A stretch of DNA of 64,000 nucleotides. It comes from Streptomyces sp. NBC_00572. GTDB lineage: Bacteria > Actinomycetota > Actinomycetes > Streptomycetales > Streptomycetaceae. Shown here in pieces: positions 56,646 to 64,000 of this stretch; position 1 is the first letter of the stretch; each line of letters opens with the position of its first letter. Below the pieces are notes generated by a model. That model ran no database searches. It saw only the letters and a program-made list of their open reading frames with translations, and was not told the DNA's origin. A program made the translations under genes and the position numbers. The stretch spans positions 4,588,001-4,652,000 of the forward strand of contig NZ_JAPENX010000001.1 in the NCBI RefSeq assembly GCF_026341815.1, in the 5' to 3' direction.

Positions 56646-57482
56646 ATGGCGAACTACACCGCCGCTGACGTCAAGAAGCTCCGCGAGCTCACCGGCGCCG
56701 GCATGATGGACTGCAAGAAGGCCCTGGACGAGGCCGACGGCGACGTCGACAAGGCCGTAGAGGCCCTGCGCATCAAGGGCCAGAAGGGTGTCGCCAAGCG
56801 TGAGGGCCGCTCCGCCGAGAACGGCGCCGTGGTCTCCCTCATCGCCGACGACAACACCTCCGGTGTCCTCGTCGAGCTGAAGTGCGAGACGGACTTCGTC
56901 GCCAAGGGTGACAAGTTCCAGGCCGTCGCCGACCAGCTCGCCGCCCACGTCGCCGCCACCTCCCCGGCCGACCTGGAGGCGCTGCTCGCCTCCGAGATCG
57001 AGGCCGGCAAGACCGTGCAGGCGTTCGTCGACGAGGCCAACGCCAACCTCGGCGAGAAGATCGTCCTCGACCGCTTCGCGCAGTACACGGACGGCTTCGT
57101 CTACGCGTACATGCACCGCACGATGCCGGACCTCCCGCCGCAGATCGGTGTCCTCGTCGAGTTCGACAAGGCCGACGCCGCCGTCGCCAAGGGTGTCGCC
57201 CAGCACATCGCCGCCTTCGCGCCGAAGTACCTCACCCGTGAGGACGTTCCGGCCGAGGTCGTCGAGACCGAGCGTCGCGTCGCCGAGGAGACCACCCGCG
57301 CCGAGGGCAAGCCCGAGGCCGCGCTCCCGAAGATCGTCGAGGGTCGCGTGAACGGCTTCTTCAAGGACGCGACGCTGCTCGGTCAGCCGTACGCCCTTGA
57401 CAACAAGAAGTCCGTCCAGCAGATCCTGGACGAGGCCGGTGTCACCCTGAAGCGCTTCACCCGCATCAAGGTCGGCATCTGA
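56646..57482 (+). CDS. tsf: Elongation factor Ts
   Basis: A 278-residue EF-Ts, the GDP-exchange factor for EF-Tu. MANYTAADVKKLRELTGAGM and MDCKKALDEADGDVDKAVEAL form the N-terminal UBA-like part; LKCETDFVAKGDKF is the core contact with EF-Tu. GRVNGFFKDATLLGQPYAL is near the C-terminus. GAGAGA precedes the ATG. It follows rpsB behind a hairpin. Confidence 0.97.
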   Translation: MANYTAADVKKLRELTGAGMMDCKKALDEADGDVDKAVEALRIKGQKGVAKREGRSAENGAVVSLIADDNTSGVLVELKCETDFVAKGDKFQAVADQLAAHVAATSPADLEALLASEIEAGKTVQAFVDEANANLGEKIVLDRFAQYTDGFVYAYMHRTMPDLPPQIGVLVEFDKADAAVAKGVAQHIAAFAPKYLTREDVPAEVVETERRVAEETTRAEGKPEAALPKIVEGRVNGFFKDATLLGQPYALDNKKSVQQILDEAGVTLKRFTRIKVGI

Positions 57483-57569
57483 GTCCGTACGCGAACGCGA
57501 CGGACACCGGACCCCGATAGGGTCTGAGGCAGTCGTCCGCGTACGCGCAGGACGACCGCAGATCTGACG

Positions 57570-57639
57570 AGGAGGCCATTGCCATACGGGAAACCGCGAG
57601 GACCCAAGGCAATGGCCTCCTTCGTATGTGCACGAGGAG
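57570..57639 (+). promoter_or_regulatory. Competing-helix leader and upstream reading frame of pyrH
   Basis: AGGAGGCCATTGCC (57570-57583) pairs perfectly with GGCAATGGCCTCCT (57608-57621) around a 24-base loop. The right-arm CTCCT can instead pair with the pyrH ribosome-binding AGGAG (57635-57639). The left arm also forms GAGGAGG five bases before a TTG at 57579 that opens a 68-codon frame ending at 57785, overlapping the pyrH start in another frame. It could be a translational or transcriptional switch. Confidence 0.55.
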
Positions 57640-57645
57640 ATCTCC

Positions 57646-58410
57646 ATGAACCAGGGCGCCGTACAGGGCGACGACAACAACGGCAGCAAGGCCGGCCGCT
57701 ACATGCTGAAGCTGTCCGGAGAAGCCTTCTCCGGCGGTACGGGCCTGGGTGTCGACCCCAATGTCGTGCACGCCATCGCGCGTGAAATCGCAGCCGTCGT
57801 CCGCGACGGCGCGGAGATCGCGGTGGTGATCGGCGGCGGCAACTTCTTCCGTGGCGCCGAGCTCCAGCAGCGCGGCATGGACCGGGCCCGCTCCGACTAC
57901 ATGGGCATGCTCGGCACCGTGATGAACTGCCTCGCCCTCCAGGACTTCCTGGAGAAGGAAGGCATCGACTCCCGCGTCCAGACCGCCATCACCATGGGCC
58001 AGGTCGCCGAGCCGTACATTCCGCTGCGCGCCGTGCGCCACCTGGAGAAGGGCCGTGTGGTCATCTTCGGTGCGGGCATGGGCATGCCGTACTTCTCCAC
58101 GGACACCACCGCCGCTCAGCGTGCCCTGGAGATCGACGCCGAGGCCCTGCTGATGGGCAAGAACGGCGTGGACGGCGTCTACGACTCCGACCCGAAGGCC
58201 AACCCCGACGCGGTCAAGTTCGACGCACTGGAGTACAGCGAGGTGATCTCCCGCGACCTCAAGGTCGCCGACGCCACCGCCATCACCCTGTGCCGGGACA
58301 ACAACCTCCCGATCCTCGTCTTCGAACTCCTCACCGAGGGCAATATCGCTCGTGCGGTGAAGGGTGAGAAGATCGGCACGCTCGTGAGCGACCAGGGCAC
58401 CCGGGCCTGA
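57646..58410 (+). CDS. pyrH: UMP kinase
   Basis: A 254-residue hexameric UMP kinase of the amino-acid-kinase fold. YMLKLSGEAFSGG binds the phosphate, VVIGGGNFFRGAELQQRGMD the UMP, and PYFSTDTTAAQRALEI and LLMGKNGVDGVYDSDPK complete the site. The first 17 residues (MNQGAVQGDDNNGSKAG) are a polar extension. ATG follows GAGGAGAT. The leader contains the alternative hairpins described separately. Confidence 0.97.
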   Translation: MNQGAVQGDDNNGSKAGRYMLKLSGEAFSGGTGLGVDPNVVHAIAREIAAVVRDGAEIAVVIGGGNFFRGAELQQRGMDRARSDYMGMLGTVMNCLALQDFLEKEGIDSRVQTAITMGQVAEPYIPLRAVRHLEKGRVVIFGAGMGMPYFSTDTTAAQRALEIDAEALLMGKNGVDGVYDSDPKANPDAVKFDALEYSEVISRDLKVADATAITLCRDNNLPILVFELLTEGNIARAVKGEKIGTLVSDQGTRA

Positions 58411-58504
58411 CCCGAACCGGGGAACCGCCCCGCAAGGGGATGGACAGAGCCCTGCCGGTCGTACACCGTGCAGGACACAACGCGACGACACGCAGGAGCA
58501 TGTG

Positions 58505-59062
58505 GTGATCGAAGAGACCCTCCTCGAGGCCGAGGAGAAGATGGAGAAGGCCGTCGTGGTCGCCAAGGAGGACTTCGCCGCGATCCGCACCGGCCGTGCG
58601 CACCCGGCGATGTTCAACAAGATCGTGGCGGACTACTACGGTGCCATCACCCCCATCAACCAGCTGGCGTCCTTCTCCGTCCCGGAGCCTCGGATGGCCG
58701 TGGTGACCCCGTTCGACAAGAGCGCGCTGCGCAACATCGAGCAGGCCATCCGTGACTCGGACCTCGGCGTCAACCCGAGCAACGACGGCAACATCATCCG
58801 GGTGGTGTTCCCCGAGCTGACGGAGGAGCGCCGCCGCGAGTACATCAAGGTCGCCAAGAGCAAGGCCGAGGACTCGAAGATCTCGATCCGCTCGGTCCGC
58901 CGCAAGGCCAAGGAGACCATCGACAAGCTCGTCAAGGACGGCGAGGTCGGCGAGGACGAGGGCCGCCGCGCCGAGAAGGAGCTCGACGACACCACCGCGA
59001 AGTACGTCTCGCAGGTGGACGAGCTGCTCAAGCACAAGGAAGCCGAGCTGCTCGAGGTCTGA
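58505..59062 (+). CDS. frr: Ribosome recycling factor
   Basis: A 185-residue RRF, exactly the usual length, which with EF-G splits post-termination ribosomes. VIEETLLEAEEKMEKAV begins it; FAAIRTGRAHPAMFNKI, PEPRMAVVTPFDKSAL and LTEERRREYIKVAKSKAED follow. GTG at 58505 is taken because it gives the family length and AGGAG is six bases upstream; GTG at 58502 is also possible. Its last base is shared with the cdsA start. Confidence 0.97.
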   Translation: MIEETLLEAEEKMEKAVVVAKEDFAAIRTGRAHPAMFNKIVADYYGAITPINQLASFSVPEPRMAVVTPFDKSALRNIEQAIRDSDLGVNPSNDGNIIRVVFPELTEERRREYIKVAKSKAEDSKISIRSVRRKAKETIDKLVKDGEVGEDEGRRAEKELDDTTAKYVSQVDELLKHKEAELLEV

Positions 59063-60165
59063 TGAACGACTCTTCCTGGGGTGCCCCGGCCGGTTCCGGC
59101 CGTGGGGGACCCGACCAGGGTCCCGCACCGGCGGGTCCCGCATACGATCGGCATCAGGCGGCGCAGACTCGGCCCATGCCCATCGTGCCCGACGTTCCCG
59201 CCGGCGGATTCCAGGACGGTTACGGCCGGGGGGCCGCTCACCCGAGCGGTCCCCTGTTCCGTGACGAGACGCCGCACGAGCACCCGCAGGAGCCCATGCC
59301 CAGCCCCACCCCGCCTCCGCCGCCCGCGCCGACGGCGCCCCGGCAGAAGAAGAGCGCGGGGCGTGACCTGGGCGCGGCCATAGGGGTCGGGGTAGGTCTC
59401 GGCGCCGTCATCATCGCCTCGCTGTTCATCTGGAAGCCCGCGTTCGTCGGGGTGATCACGGTCGCCGTGGTGGTCGGGCTCTGGGAGCTGACCTCGCGCC
59501 TCCAGGAGCGCAAGGCGATCAAGGCTCCGCTGGTTCCGCTCGCGGTCGGCGGCGCGGCGATGGTCGTCGCCGGTTACGTCCGGGGTGCCGAGGGTGCCTG
59601 GGTGGCGATGGCGCTGACGGCGCTCGCCGTGCTCGTGTGGCGGATGACGGAGCCTCCCGAGGGCTATCTGAAGGACGTCACGGCGGGTGTGTTCGCGGCG
59701 TTCTACGTGCCGTTCCTGGCGACGTTCGTGGCCATGATGCTCACCGCCGAGGACGGTCCGCAGCGGGTGCTGACGTTCCTGGTGCTGACGGTGGTCAGCG
59801 ACACGGGTGCGTACGCGATCGGCTGGCGCTTCGGCAAGCACAAGCTGGCGCCGAGGATCAGCCCCGGGAAGACCCGTGAGGGTCTGTTCGGTGCGGTGGC
59901 CTTCGCGATGGGGGCGGGTGCGCTGTGCATGGAGTTCATGATCGACGACGGCACCTGGTGGCAGGGTCTGCTGCTGGGTCTCGCGGTGGCGGCGAGTGCG
60001 ACGCTCGGCGACCTCGGCGAGTCGATGATCAAGCGGGACCTGGGCATCAAGGACATGGGCACGCTGCTTCCGGGCCATGGCGGGATCATGGACCGGCTGG
60101 ACTCGCTGCTGCCGACCGCGCCGGTCGTGTGGCTGCTGTTCGTGATCTTCGTCGGTTCGGCCTGA
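59062..60165 (+). CDS. cdsA: Phosphatidate cytidylyltransferase
   Basis: A 367-residue membrane enzyme that makes CDP-diacylglycerol from phosphatidic acid and CTP. The first 95 residues are Pro/Gly/Gln-rich and unlike the E. coli protein. About eight membrane segments follow. The signature is SDTGAYAIGWRFGKHKLAPR, SPGKTREGL and LGDLGESMIKRDLGIKDMGT, then LLPGHGGIMDRLDSLLP. It is coupled to frr (TGATG overlap), as in many bacteria. Confidence 0.95.
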   Translation: MNDSSWGAPAGSGRGGPDQGPAPAGPAYDRHQAAQTRPMPIVPDVPAGGFQDGYGRGAAHPSGPLFRDETPHEHPQEPMPSPTPPPPPAPTAPRQKKSAGRDLGAAIGVGVGLGAVIIASLFIWKPAFVGVITVAVVVGLWELTSRLQERKAIKAPLVPLAVGGAAMVVAGYVRGAEGAWVAMALTALAVLVWRMTEPPEGYLKDVTAGVFAAFYVPFLATFVAMMLTAEDGPQRVLTFLVLTVVSDTGAYAIGWRFGKHKLAPRISPGKTREGLFGAVAFAMGAGALCMEFMIDDGTWWQGLLLGLAVAASATLGDLGESMIKRDLGIKDMGTLLPGHGGIMDRLDSLLPTAPVVWLLFVIFVGSA

Positions 60166-60180
60166 TCCGTACGTCCGTGT

Positions 60181-60221
60181 CGTAAGGGCCCGTCACCCTC
60201 CGGGGGTGGCGGGCCCTTACG
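60181..60221. terminator. Terminator after cdsA
   Basis: CGTAAGGGCCCG (60181-60192) pairs with CGGGCCCTTACG (60210-60221), with an inner CACCC/GGGTG helix. It starts 15 bases after the cdsA stop. Confidence 0.88.
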
Positions 60222-60274
60222 CGTGTGAGCGTGGTCGCCGAGCCGAAAGAGTCATATGTGGGCACAATTCGGTC

Positions 60275-61891
60275 ATGGCATCCAAGGCAGGCGCCGGCGG
60301 CGCACCCGCAGGGGCACGTACCGTCCTGCTGACGCTCGCGGCGGGCCAGTTCCTGATGGCCCTCGACAGCTCCGTCATGAACGTCGCGATCGCGACCGTG
60401 GCCGACGACGTGGGCACGACGGTGACCGGGATCCAGGGCGCGATCACCGCCTACACGCTGGTGATGGCGATGTTCATGATCCCCGGGGGCAAGGTCGGGG
60501 TGCTGATCGGCCGCAGGCGCGCGTTCATGATCGGCTGCGTGATCTACGGCTGCGGCTCGCTGACCACGGCGCTCGCGCCGAACCTGCCCGTGCTGCTGTT
60601 CGGCTGGTCGTTCCTCGAAGGCATCGGGGCGGCGCTCATCCTGCCGTCGATCGTGGCGCTGGTGGCGGGCAACTTCCCCACCGAAGGCCGCGCCGCGGCG
60701 TACGGCATCGTGGCAGCGGCGGGCGCCGTGGCGATCGGGCTCGGGCCGCTCATCGGCGGTGTCGCCACGACGTACTTCTCCTGGCGCTGGGTCTTCGCCG
60801 GCGAGGTCCTGGTGGTGCTCGTCATCCTGGTGTTCGCCCGCCGCATCGCCGACACCGTCGACGAACAACGCCCGCGCATCGATCTCGTGGGCGCCGTCCT
60901 GTCCGCCGCCGGGCTCGGGGTCTTCGTCTACGGCGTGCTCCGCTCGGACGAATGGGGCTGGGTCCAGCCGAAGCCCGACGCGCCCGCATGGCTCGGGGTG
61001 TCGCTGACCGTATGGCTGATGATGGCGGGCCTGCTCCTGCTGTATCTGTTCCTCCGCTGGGAGGCCCGGCTCGTCAAGCGCGGCAAGGAGCCGCTCATCC
61101 ACCCGGCGATGCTGCAGAACAAGCAGCTCACCGGCGGTCTGACGATGTTCTTCTTCCAGTACCTCGTGCAGATGGGCGTCTTCTTCGTCGTCCCGCTCTA
61201 CCTGTCCGTGGCCCTGGGCCTGTCCGCGCTGCAGACCGGCGCGCGGATCCTGCCGCTCTCGCTGACGCTGCTGGCCGCCGCGGTCCTGATCCCGCGCTTC
61301 CTCCCCGACGTCTCGCCGCGGCGGGTGGTACGGCTCGGGGTGGTGGCGCTGCTCGCCGGTGCGGTCGTCCTGATGGCCGCGCTGGACGCGGAGGCCGGAG
61401 CGGAGATCGTCACCCTCCCGCTGCTGCTGATCGGACTCGGGATGGGGGCGCTGGCGTCCCAGCTCGGATCGGTCACAGTGTCCGCGGTCCCGGACCGGGA
61501 GAGCGCGGAGGTCGGAGGGATCCAGAACGCCGTCACCAACCTCGGCTCGTCCATGGGCACGGCGCTCGCGGGTTCGCTGATGATCGCCGCGCTCACGTCG
61601 TCGTTCCTGGGCGCCGTGGAGCGGAACGACGCGATCCCGGCCGAGGTCAAGAGCCAGGCCGTCGTCGAGCTGCAGAGCGGCGTCCCGTTCCTCTCCGACG
61701 CCCAGCTGACGACCGCCCTCGACGAGGCGGGCACCGACGAGGAGGTGGCCACGGCCGCCCTGGACGCGAACGAGGCTGCCCGGCTCGACGGCCTGAAGGC
61801 AGCCCTCGCGATCCTGGCCGGCGCGTCCGTCACGGCGCTCTTCTTCACCCACCGCATCCCCCGGACACAGCCCCGGGCCCCCGCCCCCTGA
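60275..61891 (+). CDS. MFS exporter of the DHA2 (14-helix drug:H+ antiporter) family
   Basis: A 538-residue exporter with about 14 membrane helices. FLMALDSSVMNVAIATVADD is the first-helix motif of the DHA2 family, GKVGVLIGRRRAF is motif A, and GPLIGGVATTYFSWRWVF is motif C with the antiporter GPxxGG. The last 80 residues include a polar loop before the final helix. The substrate is unknown. CACAAT (60263-60268) ends six bases before the ATG and there is no ribosome-binding site, so it may be leaderless. Confidence 0.88.
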   Translation: MASKAGAGGAPAGARTVLLTLAAGQFLMALDSSVMNVAIATVADDVGTTVTGIQGAITAYTLVMAMFMIPGGKVGVLIGRRRAFMIGCVIYGCGSLTTALAPNLPVLLFGWSFLEGIGAALILPSIVALVAGNFPTEGRAAAYGIVAAAGAVAIGLGPLIGGVATTYFSWRWVFAGEVLVVLVILVFARRIADTVDEQRPRIDLVGAVLSAAGLGVFVYGVLRSDEWGWVQPKPDAPAWLGVSLTVWLMMAGLLLLYLFLRWEARLVKRGKEPLIHPAMLQNKQLTGGLTMFFFQYLVQMGVFFVVPLYLSVALGLSALQTGARILPLSLTLLAAAVLIPRFLPDVSPRRVVRLGVVALLAGAVVLMAALDAEAGAEIVTLPLLLIGLGMGALASQLGSVTVSAVPDRESAEVGGIQNAVTNLGSSMGTALAGSLMIAALTSSFLGAVERNDAIPAEVKSQAVVELQSGVPFLSDAQLTTALDEAGTDEEVATAALDANEAARLDGLKAALAILAGASVTALFFTHRIPRTQPRAPAP

Positions 61892-61938
61892 TTCGGTGAA
61901 CCGGGCCACGCGTGCGCGTCTGCGACACTGGTAGCACC

Positions 61939-63045
61939 ATGCCCAAGCCCGGAGAACTCACTTTCGTCGCCCCCCGCGGAGCCAAGAAGCCGCCGCGGCA
62001 CCTGGCCGACCTCACGCCCGCCGAGCGGAAGGAGGCCGTCGCCGCGATCGGCGAGAAGCCCTTCCGCGCCAAGCAGCTGTCCACCCACTACTTCGCGCGG
62101 TACGCGCACGATCCCGCCGAGTGGACGGACATTCCGGCCGCCTCGCGGGAGAAGCTGGCCGGGGAGCTGCTGCCCGATCTGATGTCCGTGGTGCGGCACA
62201 TCTCGTGTGATGACGACACCACCCGTAAGACCCTGTGGCGGCTGCACGACGGCACGCTCGTCGAGTCGGTGCTCATGCGCTACCCGGACCGGGTGACGAT
62301 GTGCATCTCCTCGCAGGCCGGCTGCGGGATGAACTGCCCGTTCTGTGCGACGGGGCAGGCGGGGCTCGATCGGAACCTGTCGACCGCCGAGATCGTGCAC
62401 CAGATCGTGGACGGCATGCGCTCGCTGCGGGACGGGGAGGTGCCCGGGGGACCGGCGCGGCTCTCCAACATCGTGTTCATGGGCATGGGGGAGCCGCTCG
62501 CGAACTACAAGCGGGTCGTCGGTTCCATTCGGCGCCTCACCGATCCCGAGCCGGACGGTCTCGGGCTCTCGCAGCGCGGGATCACCGTGTCCACCGTCGG
62601 GCTCGTGCCCGCGATGCTGCGGTTCGCCGACGAGGGCTTCAAGTGCCGTCTCGCGGTCTCGCTGCACGCCCCGGACGACGAGCTGCGGGACACCCTGGTG
62701 CCGGTCAACACGCGCTGGAAGGTGCGTGAGGTCCTCGACGCGGCCTGGGAGTACGCAGAGAAGTCCGGGCGCCGGATCTCCATCGAGTACGCGCTGATCC
62801 GGGACATCAACGACCAGGCGTGGCGCGGTGACCTGCTGGGCCGGCTGCTCAAGGGGCGTCGGGTCCACGTCAACCTGATCCCGCTGAACCCGACGCCGGG
62901 TTCGAAGTGGACGGCGTCGCGTCCGGAGGACGAGAAGGCCTTCGTCGAGGCCATCGCCCGCCACGGCGTGCCGGTGACCGTGCGGGACACCCGAGGTCAG
63001 GAGATCGACGGTGCCTGTGGACAGCTGGCCGCCGCCGAGCGCTGA
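61939..63045 (+). CDS. rlmN: Dual-specificity RNA methyltransferase RlmN
   Basis: A 368-residue radical-SAM enzyme that makes 2-methyladenosine at A2503 of 23S rRNA and A37 of some tRNAs. The iron-sulfur motif is AGCGMNCPFCATG (C129, C133, C136). SNIVFMGMGEPLANY and VSLHAPDDELRDTLVPVN are family motifs, and the mechanistic C-terminal cysteine is C360 in EIDGACGQLA. The ATG at 61939 has no clear ribosome-binding site; GACACT ends nine bases upstream. Confidence 0.95.
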   Translation: MPKPGELTFVAPRGAKKPPRHLADLTPAERKEAVAAIGEKPFRAKQLSTHYFARYAHDPAEWTDIPAASREKLAGELLPDLMSVVRHISCDDDTTRKTLWRLHDGTLVESVLMRYPDRVTMCISSQAGCGMNCPFCATGQAGLDRNLSTAEIVHQIVDGMRSLRDGEVPGGPARLSNIVFMGMGEPLANYKRVVGSIRRLTDPEPDGLGLSQRGITVSTVGLVPAMLRFADEGFKCRLAVSLHAPDDELRDTLVPVNTRWKVREVLDAAWEYAEKSGRRISIEYALIRDINDQAWRGDLLGRLLKGRRVHVNLIPLNPTPGSKWTASRPEDEKAFVEAIARHGVPVTVRDTRGQEIDGACGQLAAAER

Positions 63046-63077
63046 CCTTGTAGTCTGAGCTCGAACACATCTCCATA

Positions 63078-63175
63078 TTCCGACAGGGGAGCGCCACAGC
63101 GCTGAGAGTGCGGTCACCGTAGGACCGCAGACCCTCTGAACCTTGCCCAGGTCATTCTGGGTAGGAAGTTCGGTC
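63078..63175 (+). ncRNA. TPP riboswitch (THI-box)
   Basis: The conserved core is complete: GGGGAGC, then GCTGAGAGTG, a variable GCGGTC/GACCGC stem, GACCCTCTGAACC, and the final GGTCATTCTGGGTAGGAAGT. This RNA binds thiamine diphosphate and shuts off thiamine genes when the cofactor is plentiful. TAGTCT (63051-63056) is a likely -10 just upstream. The switched gene is the thiamine-binding lipoprotein at 63268. Confidence 0.96.
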
Positions 63176-63193
63176 GTTAACTCAAGCTGTTGC

Positions 63194-63231
63194 GCCCTGC
63201 CCGCGTCCGGTTCGCCGGTCGTGGGCAGGGC
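63194..63231 (+). terminator. GC-rich hairpin downstream of the TPP riboswitch
   Basis: GCCCTGCCC (63194-63202) pairs with GGGCAGGGC (63223-63231) and an inner CCGG-TTCG-CCGG hairpin lies between. It lacks a T-run. It may act as the riboswitch-controlled terminator. Confidence 0.55.
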
Positions 63232-63240
63232 CGCGTCTCT

Positions 63241-63260
63241 TCCTGGTCATACCCAGGAGG
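63241..63260 (+). promoter_or_regulatory. Hairpin masking the ribosome-binding site of the thiamine-binding gene
   Basis: TCCTGG (63241-63246) pairs perfectly with CCAGGA (63253-63258), which holds part of the AGGAGG ribosome-binding site (63255-63260) eight bases before the GTG. It suits translational control by the riboswitch. Confidence 0.6.
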
Positions 63261-63267
63261 AATCTCA

Positions 63268-64000
63268 GTGAGCACCAATCCGGTGAGCATCAAGAAGGCC
63301 GCTGCCGCCGCGCTCGTCGCGGCGCTGGGCGTCACCACCCTTGCCGCCTGCGGCACGGAGGACGTCCGGGACGCCGCGGGCAAGTCCGGCGCGCCCGCGC
63401 CGAAGACCGTGACCCTCGTGAGTCACGACTCGTTCAACGCCTCCAAGGAGGTGCTGGCCGAGTTCACGAAGCAGACCGGCTTCACCGTGAAGGTGCTGAA
63501 GAGCGGTGACGCCGGCGAGGCCGTCAACAAGGAGATCCTGACCAAGGGGTCCCCGCAGGGCGATGTCTTCTTCGGCGTCGACAACACGCTGCTGTCCCGC
63601 GCCCTCGACAACGGGATCTTCGTGCCGTACGCGGCGAAGGGCCTGGACCGGGTTCCGGCCGAGTACCAGCTCGACAAGGAGCAGCGGGTCACGCCGATCG
63701 ACTCCGGTGACATCTGCGTCAACTACGACAAGAAGTACTTCGCCGACAAGAAGCTGGCGCCGCCGGTGACCTTCGACGACCTGGCGAAGCCCGCGTACAG
63801 GAACCTGCTCGTCGTCGAGAACCCGGAGCGGTCCTCCCCGGGTCTCGGCTTCCTGCTCGGTACGGCGGCGAAGTTCGGCGACGACGGCTGGCAGGGCTAC
63901 TGGTCGAAGCTGAAGGCGAACGGTGTGAAGACCGTCGACAGCTGGGAGCTCGCCTACAACCAGGAGTTCTCCGGCTCGGCCGGCGGCAAGCAGGCCAAGG
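63268..64000 (+). CDS. thiB: Thiamine ABC transporter substrate-binding lipoprotein (3' end outside the window)
   Basis: The first 244 codons of a periplasmic-type binding protein run off the window end. The lipoprotein signal is KKAAAAALVAALG then the lipobox LAAC (Cys28). The mature part has TVTLVSHDSFNASKEVLAEF, GDVFFGVDNTLLSRALDNG and FVPYAAKGLD, the ThiB/TbpA family. It captures thiamine for an ABC importer whose permease and ATPase genes should follow. The TPP riboswitch upstream strongly supports thiamine as ligand. The GTG at 63268 has AGGAGG seven bases before it. Confidence 0.92.
   Translation, partial: MSTNPVSIKKAAAAALVAALGVTTLAACGTEDVRDAAGKSGAPAPKTVTLVSHDSFNASKEVLAEFTKQTGFTVKVLKSGDAGEAVNKEILTKGSPQGDVFFGVDNTLLSRALDNGIFVPYAAKGLDRVPAEYQLDKEQRVTPIDSGDICVNYDKKYFADKKLAPPVTFDDLAKPAYRNLLVVENPERSSPGLGFLLGTAAKFGDDGWQGYWSKLKANGVKTVDSWELAYNQEFSGSAGGKQAK

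Overview
The window is a stretch of chromosome from a Streptomyces or a very close relative. The base composition is very GC-rich, GTG and TTG starts are common, and the gene order is the conserved streptomycete core around smc, ftsY, ffh, rpsP-trmD-rplS, whiG and rpsB-tsf-pyrH-frr. Proteins typical of the group are present: the sporulation sigma factor WhiG, the differentiation regulator NsdA, a SepIVA-type septation protein and four adjacent signal peptidases. I see no mobile element, CRISPR array, tRNA or rRNA. The window reads as ordinary vertically inherited core with short lineage-specific repeats between genes.

Layout. Positions 1-17800 hold the end of a lysine-rich HU protein, a small cold-shock-like protein, a CofC/FbiD guanylyltransferase, plsC-gpsA, ddl, a DUF3515 lipoprotein, a stand-alone Lrp ligand-binding domain, thiL-thiD, rpmB, a DAK2/FakA-like protein, recG, rsmD-coaD, the SepIVA homologue, a DUF177-rpmF-rnc operon, mutM and a divergent HxlR/flavodoxin pair. 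Positions 17900-29450 hold a secreted CAP-domain protein, acyP, a small coiled-coil protein, smc, a glucose-permease-like transporter with a conspicuous promoter, an F420-type oxidoreductase, an NCS1 permease and ftsY. Positions 29450-42400 hold a Prim-Pol-like protein divergent from nsdA, the nitrogen operon amtB-glnK-glnD behind GlnR-type boxes, ffh, an ftsH paralogue, a methyltransferase and a SprT-like zinc protein. Positions 42500-49830 hold rpsP-khpA-rimM-trmD, rplS, four type I signal peptidases, a Nudix hydrolase and a DUF2469 protein. Positions 49900-64000 hold yraN-comM-dprA, whiG, a TetR regulator, an M23 peptidase, rpsB-tsf-pyrH-frr-cdsA, an MFS exporter, rlmN, and a TPP riboswitch in front of a truncated thiamine-binding lipoprotein.

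Functional themes are translation and ribosome assembly (rpmB, rpmF, rpsP, rimM, trmD, rplS, rpsB, tsf, frr, rlmN, rsmD), protein targeting and export (ffh, ftsY, four signal peptidases), chromosome maintenance (HU, smc, recG, mutM), nitrogen sensing, thiamine metabolism at both ends of the window, and development (whiG, nsdA, SepIVA).

The most interesting signals lie between genes. They are a competing-helix leader with an overlapping upstream reading frame before pyrH; a pair of related 13-bp palindromes at the glcP promoter; two 11-bp-periodic GlnR-type boxes before amtB; structured leaders of rpmB and rplS; and a recurring pattern in which the DNA around stop codons has been tandemly duplicated (mutM/HxlR, the luciferase-like gene, the Prim-Pol gene and the methyltransferase, with a related array downstream of nsdA).
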